A stretch of DNA of 64,000 nucleotides from Dechloromonas sp. (GTDB lineage Bacteria; Pseudomonadota; Gammaproteobacteria; Burkholderiales; Rhodocyclaceae). The translations under genes and the position numbers were made by a program. Below are positions 50,885-60,629 of this stretch, piece after piece. The notes below the pieces were generated by a model. It saw only the letters and a program-made list of their open reading frames with translations. It searched no databases and was not told where the DNA came from. The stretch is from assembly GCA_011391255.1 (NCBI GenBank), contig JAABQV010000014.1, positions 1 to 64,000 of the forward strand. The letters are read 5' to 3'. How positions within the stretch are numbered: position 1 is the first letter of the stretch; every line of letters begins with the position of its first letter.

Positions 50885-51211
50885 TCAAGCGCCGAGTAAA
50901 AAACGCAGGCCCAGTAGTGCCGCCATGCCGGCAATAAAGGGTAGCCACGGGTTGCGTGAAAGCAGCGCTGCCATCGCCGCAACAATGGCCGCTGCCAGCT
51001 TGAGGTTGAAGACGGGCAGTGTGCCATCAACTACCAGGATGTCGGGTACGACAATCGCCGCCAGCGCTGCCGCCGGTGCATAGCGCAGGGCGCGTTGGAC
51101 GGCGGCGGGAAGCACAACGCGGTTGCCGAGAACGATGAAACTGGCGCGCGGCAGGGTGGTGGCAAGTCCGATCAGGATGAAGATCAGCCACAGCGAGGCG
51201 TCGTAATTCAT
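50885..51211 (-). CDS. azlD: AzlD-type small subunit of a branched-chain amino-acid exporter
   Basis: A 108-residue protein with four hydrophobic helices and the AzlD pattern ATTLPRASFIVLG, then ALRYAPAAALAAIVVPD. It pairs with AzlC to export branched-chain amino acids and analogues. Its start overlaps the azlC stop by four bases. Confidence 0.88.
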   Translation of the reverse strand: MNYDASLWLIFILIGLATTLPRASFIVLGNRVVLPAAVQRALRYAPAAALAAIVVPDILVVDGTLPVFNLKLAAAIVAAMAALLSRNPWLPFIAGMAALLGLRFLLGA

Positions 51212-51933
51212 TGGTGAGCCCGCCTTTCTTCCCAGTGTTCAGCGGCAAAGCCGGCGGCGATGCCGGCGCAGATCGCGACCACGATGCCGAGGCGCAAGGG
51301 CATGTTGCGCAACAGCGTGGCGCCAGCGCCGCCAACCAGCGCGGCGATCAGCATCGGGCGCAGTTTGGCCATCGGCACCAATAAAACAATCAGGGCGATG
51401 GTCGCCATGAATTCGAGCGACCAGCTTTTCGGGATCAGGCCGGCGGCGAATATGCCGGTCAGCGCGAAAACCTGCCACAGTAGCCAGGCCCACAAGGCCG
51501 GCGCGAGGTAGTAGCCGAGGCGCCAGGCGGGGTCTTCAACGCGCAGCAGTTTGGCTAGGCAGGTGGCGAAGACGCCATCAGTCAGCAGGTGGCCGGCAAA
51601 CCAGCGGCCGGTTGTGCCGATGCCGCGAAAGCCCTGGGCAATCGCCGCGCTGAAAATGACAAAGCGCAGATTCAGCGCCAGTGCGGTGGCGATGATCAGC
51701 CACCACGGCAGGCCGGCGGAAATCATCGGCAAGGTGCCGAGTTGGGCGGTGCCGGCGAAAACGATGATGTTCATGCCCATCGCCTGCAATGGCGTAAAAC
51801 CGTGACTGACCATCGCCATGCCCATGACCAGCGCCCACGGCACAAGGCCGACGGAAAGCGGCAAAAAGGCCATGAAGCCCTCGCGGGCGCCGGCCAGAAA
51901 TGCGGGTGAAAAGGTTTGCGAGACAAATTTCAT
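51208..51933 (-). CDS. azlC: AzlC-type branched-chain amino-acid permease
   Basis: A 241-residue membrane protein with about seven to eight hydrophobic helices and the AzlC features FLPLSVGLVPWALVMG, FAGTAQLG, NLRFVIFSA and LTDGVFA. The frame extends to a TTG at 51966, but the ATG at 51933 gives the usual AzlC N-terminus. The 78-base gap to the divergent outer-membrane-protein gene must hold both promoters. Confidence 0.9.
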   Translation of the reverse strand: MKFVSQTFSPAFLAGAREGFMAFLPLSVGLVPWALVMGMAMVSHGFTPLQAMGMNIIVFAGTAQLGTLPMISAGLPWWLIIATALALNLRFVIFSAAIAQGFRGIGTTGRWFAGHLLTDGVFATCLAKLLRVEDPAWRLGYYLAPALWAWLLWQVFALTGIFAAGLIPKSWSLEFMATIALIVLLVPMAKLRPMLIAALVGGAGATLLRNMPLRLGIVVAICAGIAAGFAAEHWEERRAHQ

Positions 51934-52011
51934 GGGAGCGAAAGATAGCGCAACTTGTGGAAACAATCTGTAACAGCGCGAAAAGCCGAAGGCCGGCTAA
52001 ACTATGCCTCT

Positions 52012-53406
52012 ATGTTGCCGACCAAATTCCGATTTTCCCCTTTGTTGTTATTGCTGGCCTTGCCTGTCGCGGCGGCTGGCTTGAGCGATCCTTTCGATAC
52101 GACGTCGATGGCGCCGCTCAAACCGTCGCCGCAACTGGCTGCGCGCGTCGGCGATGCGCCCTGCGCCAATACCTTGCCAGCGACCGCCCTGAGTGCCATT
52201 GACGTAGTTGATCTGGCCCTTTGCAATAACCCGCAAACGCGCGAAGTCTGGGCCTCGGCGCGACTTCAGGCAGCGCTGGTCGGGGTCGCGCAATCTGCCT
52301 GGTTGCCGGATCTTGATGCGCGGGTGGCGAGCGGGCGAAATTTTCTTGAGTCGCGCAATTTCAGTCAAAGCAGCGCGGCATTAACGCTTTCCTGGCTGGT
52401 TTTTGATTTTGGCCAGCGTTCGGCAAATATTGAAAATGCGCGCCAACTCTTGAGCGCGGCAGCAGCAACGCAAAACGCGACGGTGCAAAGCCTCTTTTTG
52501 GCCGCCGTGCAGTCGTATTACACGGCGCAGGCGGCGCGGGCGGCGGTGTTGGCGACCAGCGAGGCGGAGCGTGCCGCAAAAGAAGGATTTGCCGCCGCCG
52601 ATAGCCGTTATCAGGTCGGCGCTGGAACGCCGGCGGATCGTCTGCTGGCGCAGACCGCCTATTCGCAGGCGACCTTGAACCGGATCAGGGCCGAAGGCGA
52701 GGCGCGCAACTCGCTGGGTATGCTGGCCAATGCCATGGGTTTTGCCGCGCAGGAAAAAATCGTCCTCGACGAAATTCCGCGCAGCATGCCGGCAGTGGCA
52801 TTTCAGCAGGATGTTGATGCCCTGATCAACGAAGCGCGTCAGCGCCGCCCCGATTTGCAGTCAGCCGAGGCGCAAGTCAAGGCGGCCGAGGCCGGCGTTG
52901 AGGTGGCGCGTGCCCAGGGGCGGCCGAGCGTCAGTTTATCCACCGGGCCGGGCTGGCAAGATGTTGATGGTCTGAAGACCAATACCGGCAATATCGGGCT
53001 TACCTTGAGCGTGCCGATTTTCTCGGGTTTCGAGGCCACTTACCGGGTGCGCTCGGCAGAAGCCCAGGTCGATCTGCGTGCGGCACAGCGTGACCGCCTG
53101 CGCAATCAGGTCGCCCTCGATGTCTGGAAGGCTTACCAGAATTTGAATACGGCGACAGAAAGCCTCAAAGCGACGGCCGATCTGGTCGCCAGCGCCGAGC
53201 AGTCCGAGCGTGTCGCGCTGGGTCGCTACAAGGCCGGCGTCGGCACCGTGCTTGATTTGCTGACGGCACAAACCGCCTTGGCCAATGCCCGCCTGCAACG
53301 GATTCAGGCCGGGCTTGACTGGCATGTTTATCGCGCAACGCTGGCCCAGACGGTCGGTGCGCTGGATTACTCGCTGCTGCAACCGGCAGCGGAAGGAAGA
53401 CCATGA
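52012..53406 (+). CDS. TolC-family outer-membrane efflux protein
   Basis: A 464-residue protein with a signal peptide (LLLLLALPVAAA-GL) and two OEP repeats of long helices. Typical parts are VDLALCNNPQTREVWASARLQAALVG, the AADSRYQVGAGTPADRLLAQTAYSQA segment and its second copy ALGRYKAGVGTVLDLLTAQTALANA. It forms the outer-membrane channel of a tripartite efflux pump. The ATG at 52012 is chosen because it starts the signal peptide. It overlaps the adaptor gene by four bases (ATGA). Confidence 0.92.
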   Translation: MLPTKFRFSPLLLLLALPVAAAGLSDPFDTTSMAPLKPSPQLAARVGDAPCANTLPATALSAIDVVDLALCNNPQTREVWASARLQAALVGVAQSAWLPDLDARVASGRNFLESRNFSQSSAALTLSWLVFDFGQRSANIENARQLLSAAAATQNATVQSLFLAAVQSYYTAQAARAAVLATSEAERAAKEGFAAADSRYQVGAGTPADRLLAQTAYSQATLNRIRAEGEARNSLGMLANAMGFAAQEKIVLDEIPRSMPAVAFQQDVDALINEARQRRPDLQSAEAQVKAAEAGVEVARAQGRPSVSLSTGPGWQDVDGLKTNTGNIGLTLSVPIFSGFEATYRVRSAEAQVDLRAAQRDRLRNQVALDVWKAYQNLNTATESLKATADLVASAEQSERVALGRYKAGVGTVLDLLTAQTALANARLQRIQAGLDWHVYRATLAQTVGALDYSLLQPAAEGRP

Positions 53407-54644
53407 AAAAAATCGGCAAGATAGTCGTCGGCGTAGCAGTGATTGGCGGCATGATCGGCGGCGGGGTCTGGTATGCCAATCAGCGCGCTGCGCAAAACCC
53501 GGAGCAGCGCTACAAGTTGGTAACGCTGGAAAAGGGCGAGGTGACGCAAACGGTGTCGGCCAATGGCACGCTCAATCCGGTGGTTTTGGTTAGCGTCGGC
53601 ACGCAGGTGTCGGGAACGGTGAAAAAGCTCTACGTCGATTTCAACGACAAGGTTGAGGCCGGTCAGCCGCTGCTTGAGCTTGATGCCGCCTTGCTCACCG
53701 CGTTGGTCAAGCAGAGCGAAGCAAATGTTTCCAATGCGTCAGCCAGTCTGGAGTTGGCGCAGGCCAATGAGGCGCGGATGAAATCATTGTTCACCCAGGA
53801 GTATGTTTCGAAGCAGGAATACGAAACCTCGCGTCAGGCGCTCAAGTCGGCGAGCGCTCAGGTGGCATTGGCGCGTGCTTCTCTGGAAAAGGACAAGGTC
53901 AATCTTGGCAATACGACGATCCGCTCACCGGTTTCCGGTGTTGTCGTTGATCGCGTGGTGGATTTGGGCCAGACCGTCGCGGCCAGCTTTCAAACGCCGG
54001 TGCTGATCAAGATCGCCCAGGATTTGTCGGAAATGCGCATCGACACCAGTTTTGCCGAGGCCGATATCGGCAACTTGCGCGAGGGCCAGAAGGCGCGTTT
54101 CACGGTTGATGCTTTCCCCGACCGCAGCTTTAGTGGCGAGGTGCAGCAGATACGCCTGAATCCGACCAATCAGCAGAATGTTGTCACTTATAACGTGCGG
54201 GTCAGCGTTTCCAACAAGGATCAGGTGCTGCTGCCGGGGATGACGGCTTACGTCAGCATCGGCGTTGCCAAGCGGCAGGATGCGCTGTTGTTGCCGAATG
54301 CGGCGCTGCGCTTCAAGCCTGCGGATGCGGCTGAAAAATCCGAAAAAATCGGGTCAAAACCGGCGTCGACCGCAACACCCTCACCTGGCATGGGCGCCGG
54401 CGGCGATGGCGGTGGCATGCCGGCTAAATCGGGCAAGCCGGGTAAAAAGCGCGACGGCCAGAGTGGCACGGTTTATGTGCTTGATGGTGATGAAATCAAG
54501 CCGGTCAGCGTCCAGATCGGGATTACCGACAATCGCAATACCGAGGTTGTTGGCGGTGATTTGAAAGCCGGTGATCGCGTCGTCATGGGCGAAAACCTGG
54601 CGCCCGGCAAGAAAGCCTCCAGTGTGGGGATGAGACTGTTCTGA
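53403..54644 (+). CDS. MacA-like periplasmic adaptor protein
   Basis: A 413-residue membrane-fusion protein: N-terminal anchor (residues 5-27), barrel-sandwich halves (VLVSVGTQVSGTVKKLYVDFNDKVEAGQPLLELD and NTTIRSPVSGVVVDRVVDLGQTV), a coiled-coil hairpin, and a beta-barrel domain. A Gly/Ser/Pro/Lys-rich insert near residues 310-350 interrupts the membrane-proximal domain. It links the ABC transporter to the TolC-type channel. The substrate is not known. Confidence 0.92.
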   Translation: MKKIGKIVVGVAVIGGMIGGGVWYANQRAAQNPEQRYKLVTLEKGEVTQTVSANGTLNPVVLVSVGTQVSGTVKKLYVDFNDKVEAGQPLLELDAALLTALVKQSEANVSNASASLELAQANEARMKSLFTQEYVSKQEYETSRQALKSASAQVALARASLEKDKVNLGNTTIRSPVSGVVVDRVVDLGQTVAASFQTPVLIKIAQDLSEMRIDTSFAEADIGNLREGQKARFTVDAFPDRSFSGEVQQIRLNPTNQQNVVTYNVRVSVSNKDQVLLPGMTAYVSIGVAKRQDALLLPNAALRFKPADAAEKSEKIGSKPASTATPSPGMGAGGDGGGMPAKSGKPGKKRDGQSGTVYVLDGDEIKPVSVQIGITDNRNTEVVGGDLKAGDRVVMGENLAPGKKASSVGMRLF

Positions 54645-55345
54645 TGAGTGAGCCGGTGATCCGGGTGGTCGGGCTGGGCAAGTCCTACGCGACCGCCGCT
54701 GGTCTTTTCCCCGCCCTGCGCGGCGTTGATCTGACGATACAGCCGGGCGAGTACATAGCCATCATGGGCCCGTCCGGCTCCGGCAAGTCGACCTTCATGA
54801 ATCTGCTCGGCTGTCTCGATACGCCAACGATGGGCGACTATTTTCTCGCCGGCGAAAATGTTGCCCACATGGACAAGGATGCGCTGGCGCAATTGCGCAA
54901 CCGCACGCTGGGCTTTGTCTTTCAGGGCTTCAATTTACTGCCGCGCATGACTTTGCAGGACAATGTCGCTTTGCCGCTGGTTTATGCCGGCAAGGACAAG
55001 GAAAGCCGACGCGCCGCGGCGCGTCTGATGCTGGAAAAAGTTGGCCTGATGCAATACGCCGAATCGCTGCCCAGCAGGATTTCCGGCGGCCAGCAGCAGC
55101 GCGTGGCAATTGCCCGCGCGCTGGTCAATCAACCGCGCCTGATCCTCGCCGATGAGCCGACCGGCAATCTCGACAGCCACACCAGTGAAGAAATCATGCG
55201 CCTCTTCGGGGAACTCAACGCTGAAGGCATCACCATCGTTCTGGTCACCCATGAGCCCGACATCGCCGCGCACGCCAAGCGTCAGGTACGGTTTCTTGAT
55301 GGTGAACTGGTCGATGATCATTTGACCGGACAGCAAACATGCTGA
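54644..55345 (+). CDS. MacB-type ABC transporter ATPase
   Basis: A 233-residue LolD/MacB-type ATPase: Walker A GPSGSGKS, Q-loop FQGFNLLPRMTLQDN, signature ISGGQQQR, Walker B LILADEPTGNLDS, H-loop VTHE. It is a separate protein from its permease; in E. coli MacB the two are fused. It overlaps the adaptor gene by one base and the permease gene by seven. Confidence 0.94.
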   Translation: MSEPVIRVVGLGKSYATAAGLFPALRGVDLTIQPGEYIAIMGPSGSGKSTFMNLLGCLDTPTMGDYFLAGENVAHMDKDALAQLRNRTLGFVFQGFNLLPRMTLQDNVALPLVYAGKDKESRRAAARLMLEKVGLMQYAESLPSRISGGQQQRVAIARALVNQPRLILADEPTGNLDSHTSEEIMRLFGELNAEGITIVLVTHEPDIAAHAKRQVRFLDGELVDDHLTGQQTC

Positions 55346-56559
55346 AGGCGATGCTCGGTGAAGCCTGGCTGGCGATGGGCGCCAATCGCCTGCGCAGTAT
55401 TTTGACCATGCTTGGCATGGTGATCGGTGTTGGTGCTGTGGTCATCATGCTGGCCATCGGCCAGGGCGCCCAATACGCTGTCCAGCAAAGTATCAGCACG
55501 ATGGGCTCAAATCTCTTCATCCTGCTTTCCGGCTCATTTACCACTGCCGGTGTGCGCAGCGGCTCGTCGGGGGCGCCGACCCTGAATGTCGGCGATGCCG
55601 AGGCAATCAGCGAACTCGAAGGGATCGCCAATGTGGCGCCGACGCATCAGGGCTCGCGGCAATTAGTCTACGGCGCACAAAACTGGAGCGCCACCGTGGT
55701 TGGTACGACGCCGCCCTATCTTGAGGCGCGGGCGTGGACGATAGTCAATGGCGCGGCTTTTGGCGATTCCGACGTGCGCTCGGCAACGCGGGTGGCGCTG
55801 ATCGGCAAGACCGTCGCCGAAAACCTCTTTGGCGATGATGATCCGGTCGGCAAGACCATGCGCATTCAGCAAAATCCGTTTACCGTCGTCGGCGTGCTCG
55901 GCAGCAAAGGCCAGAGTTTTGACGGGCGCGATCAGGACGACACTGTGATCATTCCGCTGTCCACCGCCCAGCGCAAGGTGTTCGGGACACCATTCCTCGG
56001 CTCGGTGCGGATGATCATGGTCCAGGCCGCTTCGGCCGAACAGATGGCGCAGGCCGAGAAAAATGTCGAGGCGCTGCTGCGCCAGCGGCACCGCTTGCGC
56101 GAAGGCATGCCCAACGATTTCTTCAGCCGCAATCTCTCTGCAGTAGCCGAGTCGGAAGCGGAAACGACGCGCACGATGTCGATCCTGCTCGGCGCCATCG
56201 CCTCGATTTCCCTGATTGTCGGCGGCATTGGCATTATGAATATCATGCTGGTTTCAGTCACCGAGCGGACCCGCGAAATCGGTATCCGCATGGCAATCGG
56301 CGCGCGCCAAAAAGATATCCTGACGCAGTTTCTGCTGGAGGCAATCATGATTTCCTTCGCCGGTTGCCTGATCGGTTTGCTGCTCGGGCTGGGCGTCGCG
56401 CTCGGCATCAACTTCTTCACTGGCATGGTCGTGGTTATCTCCGGTAGTGCCGCGCTGATCGCCTTTGTCGTTGCCGCGACCGTTGGCATATTTTTTGGCT
56501 GGTATCCGGCGCGCAAGGCGGCGCAGCTCGATCCGATTGAAGCGCTGCGCTACCAGTAA
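55339..56559 (+). CDS. MacB-type ABC transporter permease (FtsX/MacB fold)
   Basis: A 406-residue protein with the mechanotransmission ABC topology: helix one at RLRSILTMLGMVIGVGAVVIMLAIG, a large periplasmic domain (residues about 45-270), then three C-terminal helices including the family motif IGGIGIMNIMLVSVTERTREIGIRMAIGAR. It completes a MacAB-TolC-like pump for antibiotics, lipids or peptides exported from the periplasm. Confidence 0.93.
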   Translation: MLKAMLGEAWLAMGANRLRSILTMLGMVIGVGAVVIMLAIGQGAQYAVQQSISTMGSNLFILLSGSFTTAGVRSGSSGAPTLNVGDAEAISELEGIANVAPTHQGSRQLVYGAQNWSATVVGTTPPYLEARAWTIVNGAAFGDSDVRSATRVALIGKTVAENLFGDDDPVGKTMRIQQNPFTVVGVLGSKGQSFDGRDQDDTVIIPLSTAQRKVFGTPFLGSVRMIMVQAASAEQMAQAEKNVEALLRQRHRLREGMPNDFFSRNLSAVAESEAETTRTMSILLGAIASISLIVGGIGIMNIMLVSVTERTREIGIRMAIGARQKDILTQFLLEAIMISFAGCLIGLLLGLGVALGINFFTGMVVVISGSAALIAFVVAATVGIFFGWYPARKAAQLDPIEALRYQ

Positions 56560-56618
56560 AACATCGCTGTTCAAGGCGGCTGTGGCACAATCGCCCCACA
56601 CTTTTTGCACAAAATCCC

Positions 56619-57299
56619 ATGAAATTCACTCTTTATCTCATCGCCTTTGTCGTCGCAGCATTGGTCATTCCCTTTTTCTTGCCCGGTATCGGTCATCAGG
56701 AAGGGCTTGATCCGAATGCCAATCTACCTTGGCAAATCACCACGGACGGGCAGGGCGGCAGCACCGTCTTTGGTTTGCAGCCCGGCGTCAGTACGCTGGT
56801 GGAGGTGCGTCAGCGCTTCGGTACTGATATCGAGGTAGCGATAATCGCCGAGCCAAATGAGATCGGTACGCTGGAGGCCTACTACTCATCAGTGCCACTC
56901 GGTTTTGTAAGCGCCAAAATGGTGTTGACCGTTGATGCAACGCCTGAGGTGGTGACCGCGATGCGCGAACGCGCCCTGAAAGCCAAGCATATGGATAGCA
57001 CAACGCGCAAAATCACCCTTAGTCCGGAAGACATGGCGGCGACGGACAAGATCTCGGTCAAGGCGATTTCGATTATCCCGACCGCCAATATCGACGAAGC
57101 GACCTTGATTCAGCGTTTTGGTCAGCCCGGGGAGCGCCTGGTGGCTGCCGAGAAGCGCATTCATCTGCTTTATCCGAAGCTGGGCCTCGATATTGTGGTC
57201 GATGACGAGCGCAAGGAACTCTTCCAATACGTTGCGCCGCGCGCCTTTGCCAGTCTGCGCGAGCCCCTGCGTGCTTTGCCGGCGGCTGCTAGTCAGTAA
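56619..57299 (+). CDS. Membrane-anchored periplasmic protein, unknown function
   Basis: A 226-residue protein with an N-terminal hydrophobic segment (YLIAFVVAALVIPFFLPG, residues 6-23) and no lipobox, so it is probably anchored by this helix or exported. The body has VFGLQPGVSTLVEVRQRFG and, in the second half, DEATLIQRFGQPGERL with KLGLDIVVDDERKELFQYV. The two similar halves suggest a repeated SmpA/BamE-like strand-helix unit, which is a guess. It lies between the efflux operon and ndk, is probably separately transcribed, and has no recognised family. Confidence 0.72.
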   Translation: MKFTLYLIAFVVAALVIPFFLPGIGHQEGLDPNANLPWQITTDGQGGSTVFGLQPGVSTLVEVRQRFGTDIEVAIIAEPNEIGTLEAYYSSVPLGFVSAKMVLTVDATPEVVTAMRERALKAKHMDSTTRKITLSPEDMAATDKISVKAISIIPTANIDEATLIQRFGQPGERLVAAEKRIHLLYPKLGLDIVVDDERKELFQYVAPRAFASLREPLRALPAAASQ

Positions 57300-57372
57300 A
57301 GCCGGAGATCATCCCGGCTTCTCTGCTAAAATATTGGGTTTTTCAACTGACTAGCTTTCGCGGAGTAATTAA

Positions 57373-57801
57373 ATGGCTATCGAACTTGCACTCTCCATCA
57401 TCAAACCTGACGCTGTTGCCAAGAATGTCATCGGCAAAATTTATTCCCGTTTTGAAACCAACGGTCTGAAGATCGTTGCTTCCAAGATGGTCTGGTTGTC
57501 CGAGCAGGAAGCCGGCCAGTTCTACGCGGTGCACAAGGCGCGTCCTTTTTTCAAGGATCTGGTTTCCTTCATGACTTCCGGTCCGGTGATGATTCAGGTG
57601 CTCGAAGGCGAAAACGCCATCGCCAAGAATCGTGAGCTGATGGGTGCCACCAACCCGAAAGAAGCTGCTGCCGGCACCATCCGCGCCGATTTCGCCGAAT
57701 CGATTGACGCCAACGCTGTTCATGGCTCTGACGCACCGGAAACCGCCGCTGTTGAAGTTGCGTTCTTCTTCCCGGGTTTGAACGTCTACACTGGCCGTTG
57801 A
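57373..57801 (+). CDS. ndk: Nucleoside-diphosphate kinase
   Basis: A 142-residue enzyme that phosphorylates NDPs to NTPs. The active-site histidine lies in [20 protein letters not shown] and the substrate-binding start is [13 protein letters not shown] hairpin AAGCCGG / CCGGCTT (57299-57320) and a -10-like TAAAAT (57327-57332) lie upstream. It begins the common ndk-rlmN-pilW-rodZ-ispG-hisS order. Confidence 0.97.
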   Translation: MAIELALSIIKPDAVAKNVIGKIYSRFETNGLKIVASKMVWLSEQEAGQFYAVHKARPFFKDLVSFMTSGPVMIQVLEGENAIAKNRELMGATNPKEAAAGTIRADFAESIDANAVHGSDAPETAAVEVAFFFPGLNVYTGR

Positions 57802-57811
57802 TCGAAGCTGC

Positions 57812-58906
57812 ATGACCGTCAATTTGCTGGATTTCGATGGCGAAAGCCTGACTGCCTGGTTTGCCGAGCAGGGCGAAAAGCCCTTCCGCGCCAAGCAGGT
57901 CTTGCGCTGGATCCATCGTTCAGGCGTAGCGGACTTCGATGCCATGACCGACATCGCCAAGAGCCTTCGCGAGAAGCTCAAGGCGAAGGCGGTCGTGGCG
58001 CCGCCGGCAATTGTCTCCGACAAGCTGTCGGATGACGGTACGCGCAAGTTTTTGATTGATGTTGGTAACAATAACGCGGTTGAAACGGTGTTCATACCCG
58101 AAGATGATCGCGGTACGCTGTGCATTTCCACGCAAGCCGGCTGTGCGCTCGATTGCGCCTTCTGTTCAACCGGCAAGCAGGGTTTCAACCGCAACCTGAC
58201 GGTAGCGGAAATCATCGGCCAGCTCTGGCAGGCCAACCACGCACTGGGTGCGGTCCACGGTGACGAACGGGTTATTTCCAACGTTGTACTTATGGGCATG
58301 GGCGAGCCGCTCGCCAATTTCGATAATACCGTTGCCGCGCTCAAATTGATGCTCGACGACAACGCCTACGGCCTCTCGCGCCGCCGAGTCACCGTGTCGA
58401 CCTCCGGCTTGGTGCCGGTCATGGATCGATTGGGCGATGAGTGCCCGGTGGCGCTGGCGGTTTCTTTGCACGCCCCAAATGATAAACTGCGCGATCAACT
58501 GGTGCCGATCAACCAGAAATATCCGCTCAAGGAACTGGTGGCAGCTTGCCGGCGTTATCTGGATAAGGCGCCGCGTGATTTCATTACCTTCGAGTACATC
58601 ATGCTCGACGGCATCAATGATTCGGACAAACACGCCCACGAATTGCTGGCGCTGGTTAAAACGGTACATTGCAAGTTCAACCTGATTCCTTTCAACCCCT
58701 TTCCTGGTTCGCCATTCAAGCGTTCGCCGGCAGAGCGGGTGCGGCGTTTTGCCGACATTCTGATGGCTGCCGGTGTCGTGACGACGACGCGCAAGACGCG
58801 TGGCGATGATATCGATGCTGCCTGCGGTCAATTGGCTGGTCAGGTGCAGGACAAGACCCGGCGTACCGCCGGGCGAATCATTTCCTTCCAGGAGGCAAGA
58901 CATTGA
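57812..58906 (+). CDS. rlmN: Dual-specificity 23S rRNA/tRNA C2-adenine methyltransferase
   Basis: A 364-residue radical-SAM enzyme that methylates A2503 of 23S rRNA and A37 of some tRNAs. The radical-SAM motif CALDCAFC is present with [14 protein letters not shown]. The C-terminal region contains [20 protein letters not shown] with the catalytic Cys. It starts ten bases after the ndk stop. Confidence 0.97.
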   Translation: MTVNLLDFDGESLTAWFAEQGEKPFRAKQVLRWIHRSGVADFDAMTDIAKSLREKLKAKAVVAPPAIVSDKLSDDGTRKFLIDVGNNNAVETVFIPEDDRGTLCISTQAGCALDCAFCSTGKQGFNRNLTVAEIIGQLWQANHALGAVHGDERVISNVVLMGMGEPLANFDNTVAALKLMLDDNAYGLSRRRVTVSTSGLVPVMDRLGDECPVALAVSLHAPNDKLRDQLVPINQKYPLKELVAACRRYLDKAPRDFITFEYIMLDGINDSDKHAHELLALVKTVHCKFNLIPFNPFPGSPFKRSPAERVRRFADILMAAGVVTTTRKTRGDDIDAACGQLAGQVQDKTRRTAGRIISFQEARH

Positions 58907-59706
58907 AAGCCATGGCATTGAGGCAATTAGCGCTCGGTTTTTGCATCGCCCTGTTTGGAATGGTGACGGTCAATGCTCAGGGTTTGAGCGAGTTTCAGGG
59001 GATGACGCCGAAAGGTGAGAAAAATACCGATCCTCGTAATCGCGCCAAAATACACACTGAGCTGGGGGCGTTGTATTTTCAGGATGGCAATATGGCAGTT
59101 GCCATTGATGAACTGCGCATCGCGCTCGAAGCCGACTCCAACTATTATCCTGCCTACAGCGTGCGCGGACTGGTGCATGCTTATCTCAAGGAATACGCCA
59201 GGGCCGACGAAGATTTTAAGCGGGCGATGAGCTTGGCGCCCAATGATGCCGATGTGAATAACAACTACGGTTGGTACCTTTGTGACACGGGTCGCGAGGT
59301 GCAGTCGATCAGTTACTTCATGACGGCACTCAAAAACCCGCTTTATCAGACGCCTGATCGCGCCTACACCAATGCTGGTACTTGCGCCCTGCGCGCTGGT
59401 GATCTTGAGGGTGCCGAGCGTTATTTGTTGCAGGCCTTGCGATTGTCGCGCGATGGTGCCCCGCAGGCGCGCGTTCAGTTGGCCAAGTTGTATTACCAGC
59501 GCGGCCAACTCGAAGAGTCGCGCCGCTACGTCAATGAAGCGATGAAAATGATGGAACCGCCTTCGGTAGATGCGCTTTGGTTAGGGCTGCGTATCGAGAA
59601 AAAATTGGGTAACAAATCTGCAGAAGGCAGTTTCGCGGCATTGTTGCGCTTGCGCTACCCCGCATCACCGGAATACGCCGCTTTTCTCAAGGGAGATTTT
59701 CAATGA
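58903..59706 (+). CDS. pilW: Type IV pilus biogenesis TPR protein PilW/PilF
   Basis: A 267-residue TPR protein: [59 protein letters not shown] and further repeats. It normally helps PilQ secretin assembly in the outer membrane. The chosen start is TTG at 58903, overlapping the rlmN stop by four bases and following AGGAGG at eight bases; ATG 58912 is the alternative. The signal peptide ends near VNA-QG and lacks a lipobox Cys, unlike typical PilF/PilW lipoproteins. Confidence 0.88.
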   Translation: MKAMALRQLALGFCIALFGMVTVNAQGLSEFQGMTPKGEKNTDPRNRAKIHTELGALYFQDGNMAVAIDELRIALEADSNYYPAYSVRGLVHAYLKEYARADEDFKRAMSLAPNDADVNNNYGWYLCDTGREVQSISYFMTALKNPLYQTPDRAYTNAGTCALRAGDLEGAERYLLQALRLSRDGAPQARVQLAKLYYQRGQLEESRRYVNEAMKMMEPPSVDALWLGLRIEKKLGNKSAEGSFAALLRLRYPASPEYAAFLKGDFQ

Positions 59707-60626
59707 GTGAAACCTTGACGCCTTCTTCCGTTGAGGCGATTGAAGTCGAACAGGAATTGGTGCCCGTGATTAGTGTCGGCGAGCAGTTGTCCGTCGCCCG
59801 TAAAGCACGCTCCCTTGAGGTGATCGATGTTGCGCAAACACTCAAGCTCGGCACCCGTCAGGTAGAAGCGCTGGAAAACGGTAATTGGGATGTGTTGCCG
59901 GGCCAGACCTTCATCCGTGGTTTTGTACGTAACTATGCGCGACTGGTTCAAATTGATTACGAACCCTTGATGGGGCAGCTTGACCAGATTCTAAAAAAGC
60001 CGGACGACGGCCTGAATTTGCCGGAAACCAAAGCTTCCAGCATGCCGCGCGGGGTCAGTTTTGATTCGCCGCGCCGTGATCGTCTGGTGGTTGTCATTGG
60101 TTTGCTGCTGGTGGTTGCCGCAGCGCTCGCCTATTTCTTGCTGGCCAAAGATCTTTCTTCGCTACGTGAGACGGCTCAGGCGACGATAGACTCCCTGGCG
60201 CAGAAAAATGGCTCGGAGCCCGTATCTGACTCATCTGCAAAAGTCCCGGCTGAACCCGTCTTCCCGCCCGGTACTACGGCTCAGCAGGTAATGAATCCGC
60301 AGGCTTCCGGGCCACTGGAGCCGGCCGTGCAGGAGGCCAGCCCGGTTTCAGCGACAGAGCCTAAAGATAACTCATCATCCGTGGCGGCTGGCGGGCAACT
60401 GCGCTTCCTGGTAGACAAGGAATCCTGGATCGAGGTTCGTGATCGTGAAAACAATGTCGTTTTTTCGGAGCGTCTGGCGCCGGCTACTGAGCGCTTGGTT
60501 AATGGCAATAGTCCATTTTCATTAGTTATTGGTTACGCGCCGGGCGTTAAGGTGTTCCTGCGTGGTCAGCCGGTTGAACTGGCACCGCATACGCGCGGCG
60601 ATGTCGCCCGCCTGGTGCTGGAGTAG
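59703..60626 (+). CDS. RodZ-like protein: helix-turn-helix, membrane helix and DUF4115 domain
   Basis: A 307-residue protein with a cytosolic Xre-like helix-turn-helix (VGEQLSVARKARSLEVIDVAQTLKLGTRQVEALENGNWD, residues 22-60), a membrane segment at about residues 125-148 (LVVVIGLLLVVAAALAYFLL), a Ser/Pro linker and a C-terminal DUF4115 beta domain (LVDKESWIEVRDRENNVVFSERL). RodZ connects MreB with the cell wall. It overlaps pilW by four bases and is followed directly by ispG. Confidence 0.9.
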   Translation: MSETLTPSSVEAIEVEQELVPVISVGEQLSVARKARSLEVIDVAQTLKLGTRQVEALENGNWDVLPGQTFIRGFVRNYARLVQIDYEPLMGQLDQILKKPDDGLNLPETKASSMPRGVSFDSPRRDRLVVVIGLLLVVAAALAYFLLAKDLSSLRETAQATIDSLAQKNGSEPVSDSSAKVPAEPVFPPGTTAQQVMNPQASGPLEPAVQEASPVSATEPKDNSSSVAAGGQLRFLVDKESWIEVRDRENNVVFSERLAPATERLVNGNSPFSLVIGYAPGVKVFLRGQPVELAPHTRGDVARLVLE

Positions 60627-60629
60627 AGC

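Noticed and set aside
51934-51966. TTG start extending AzlC by 11 residues
   Set aside because: The ATG at 51933 gives the usual family N-terminus, and the extension would use the divergent promoter region.
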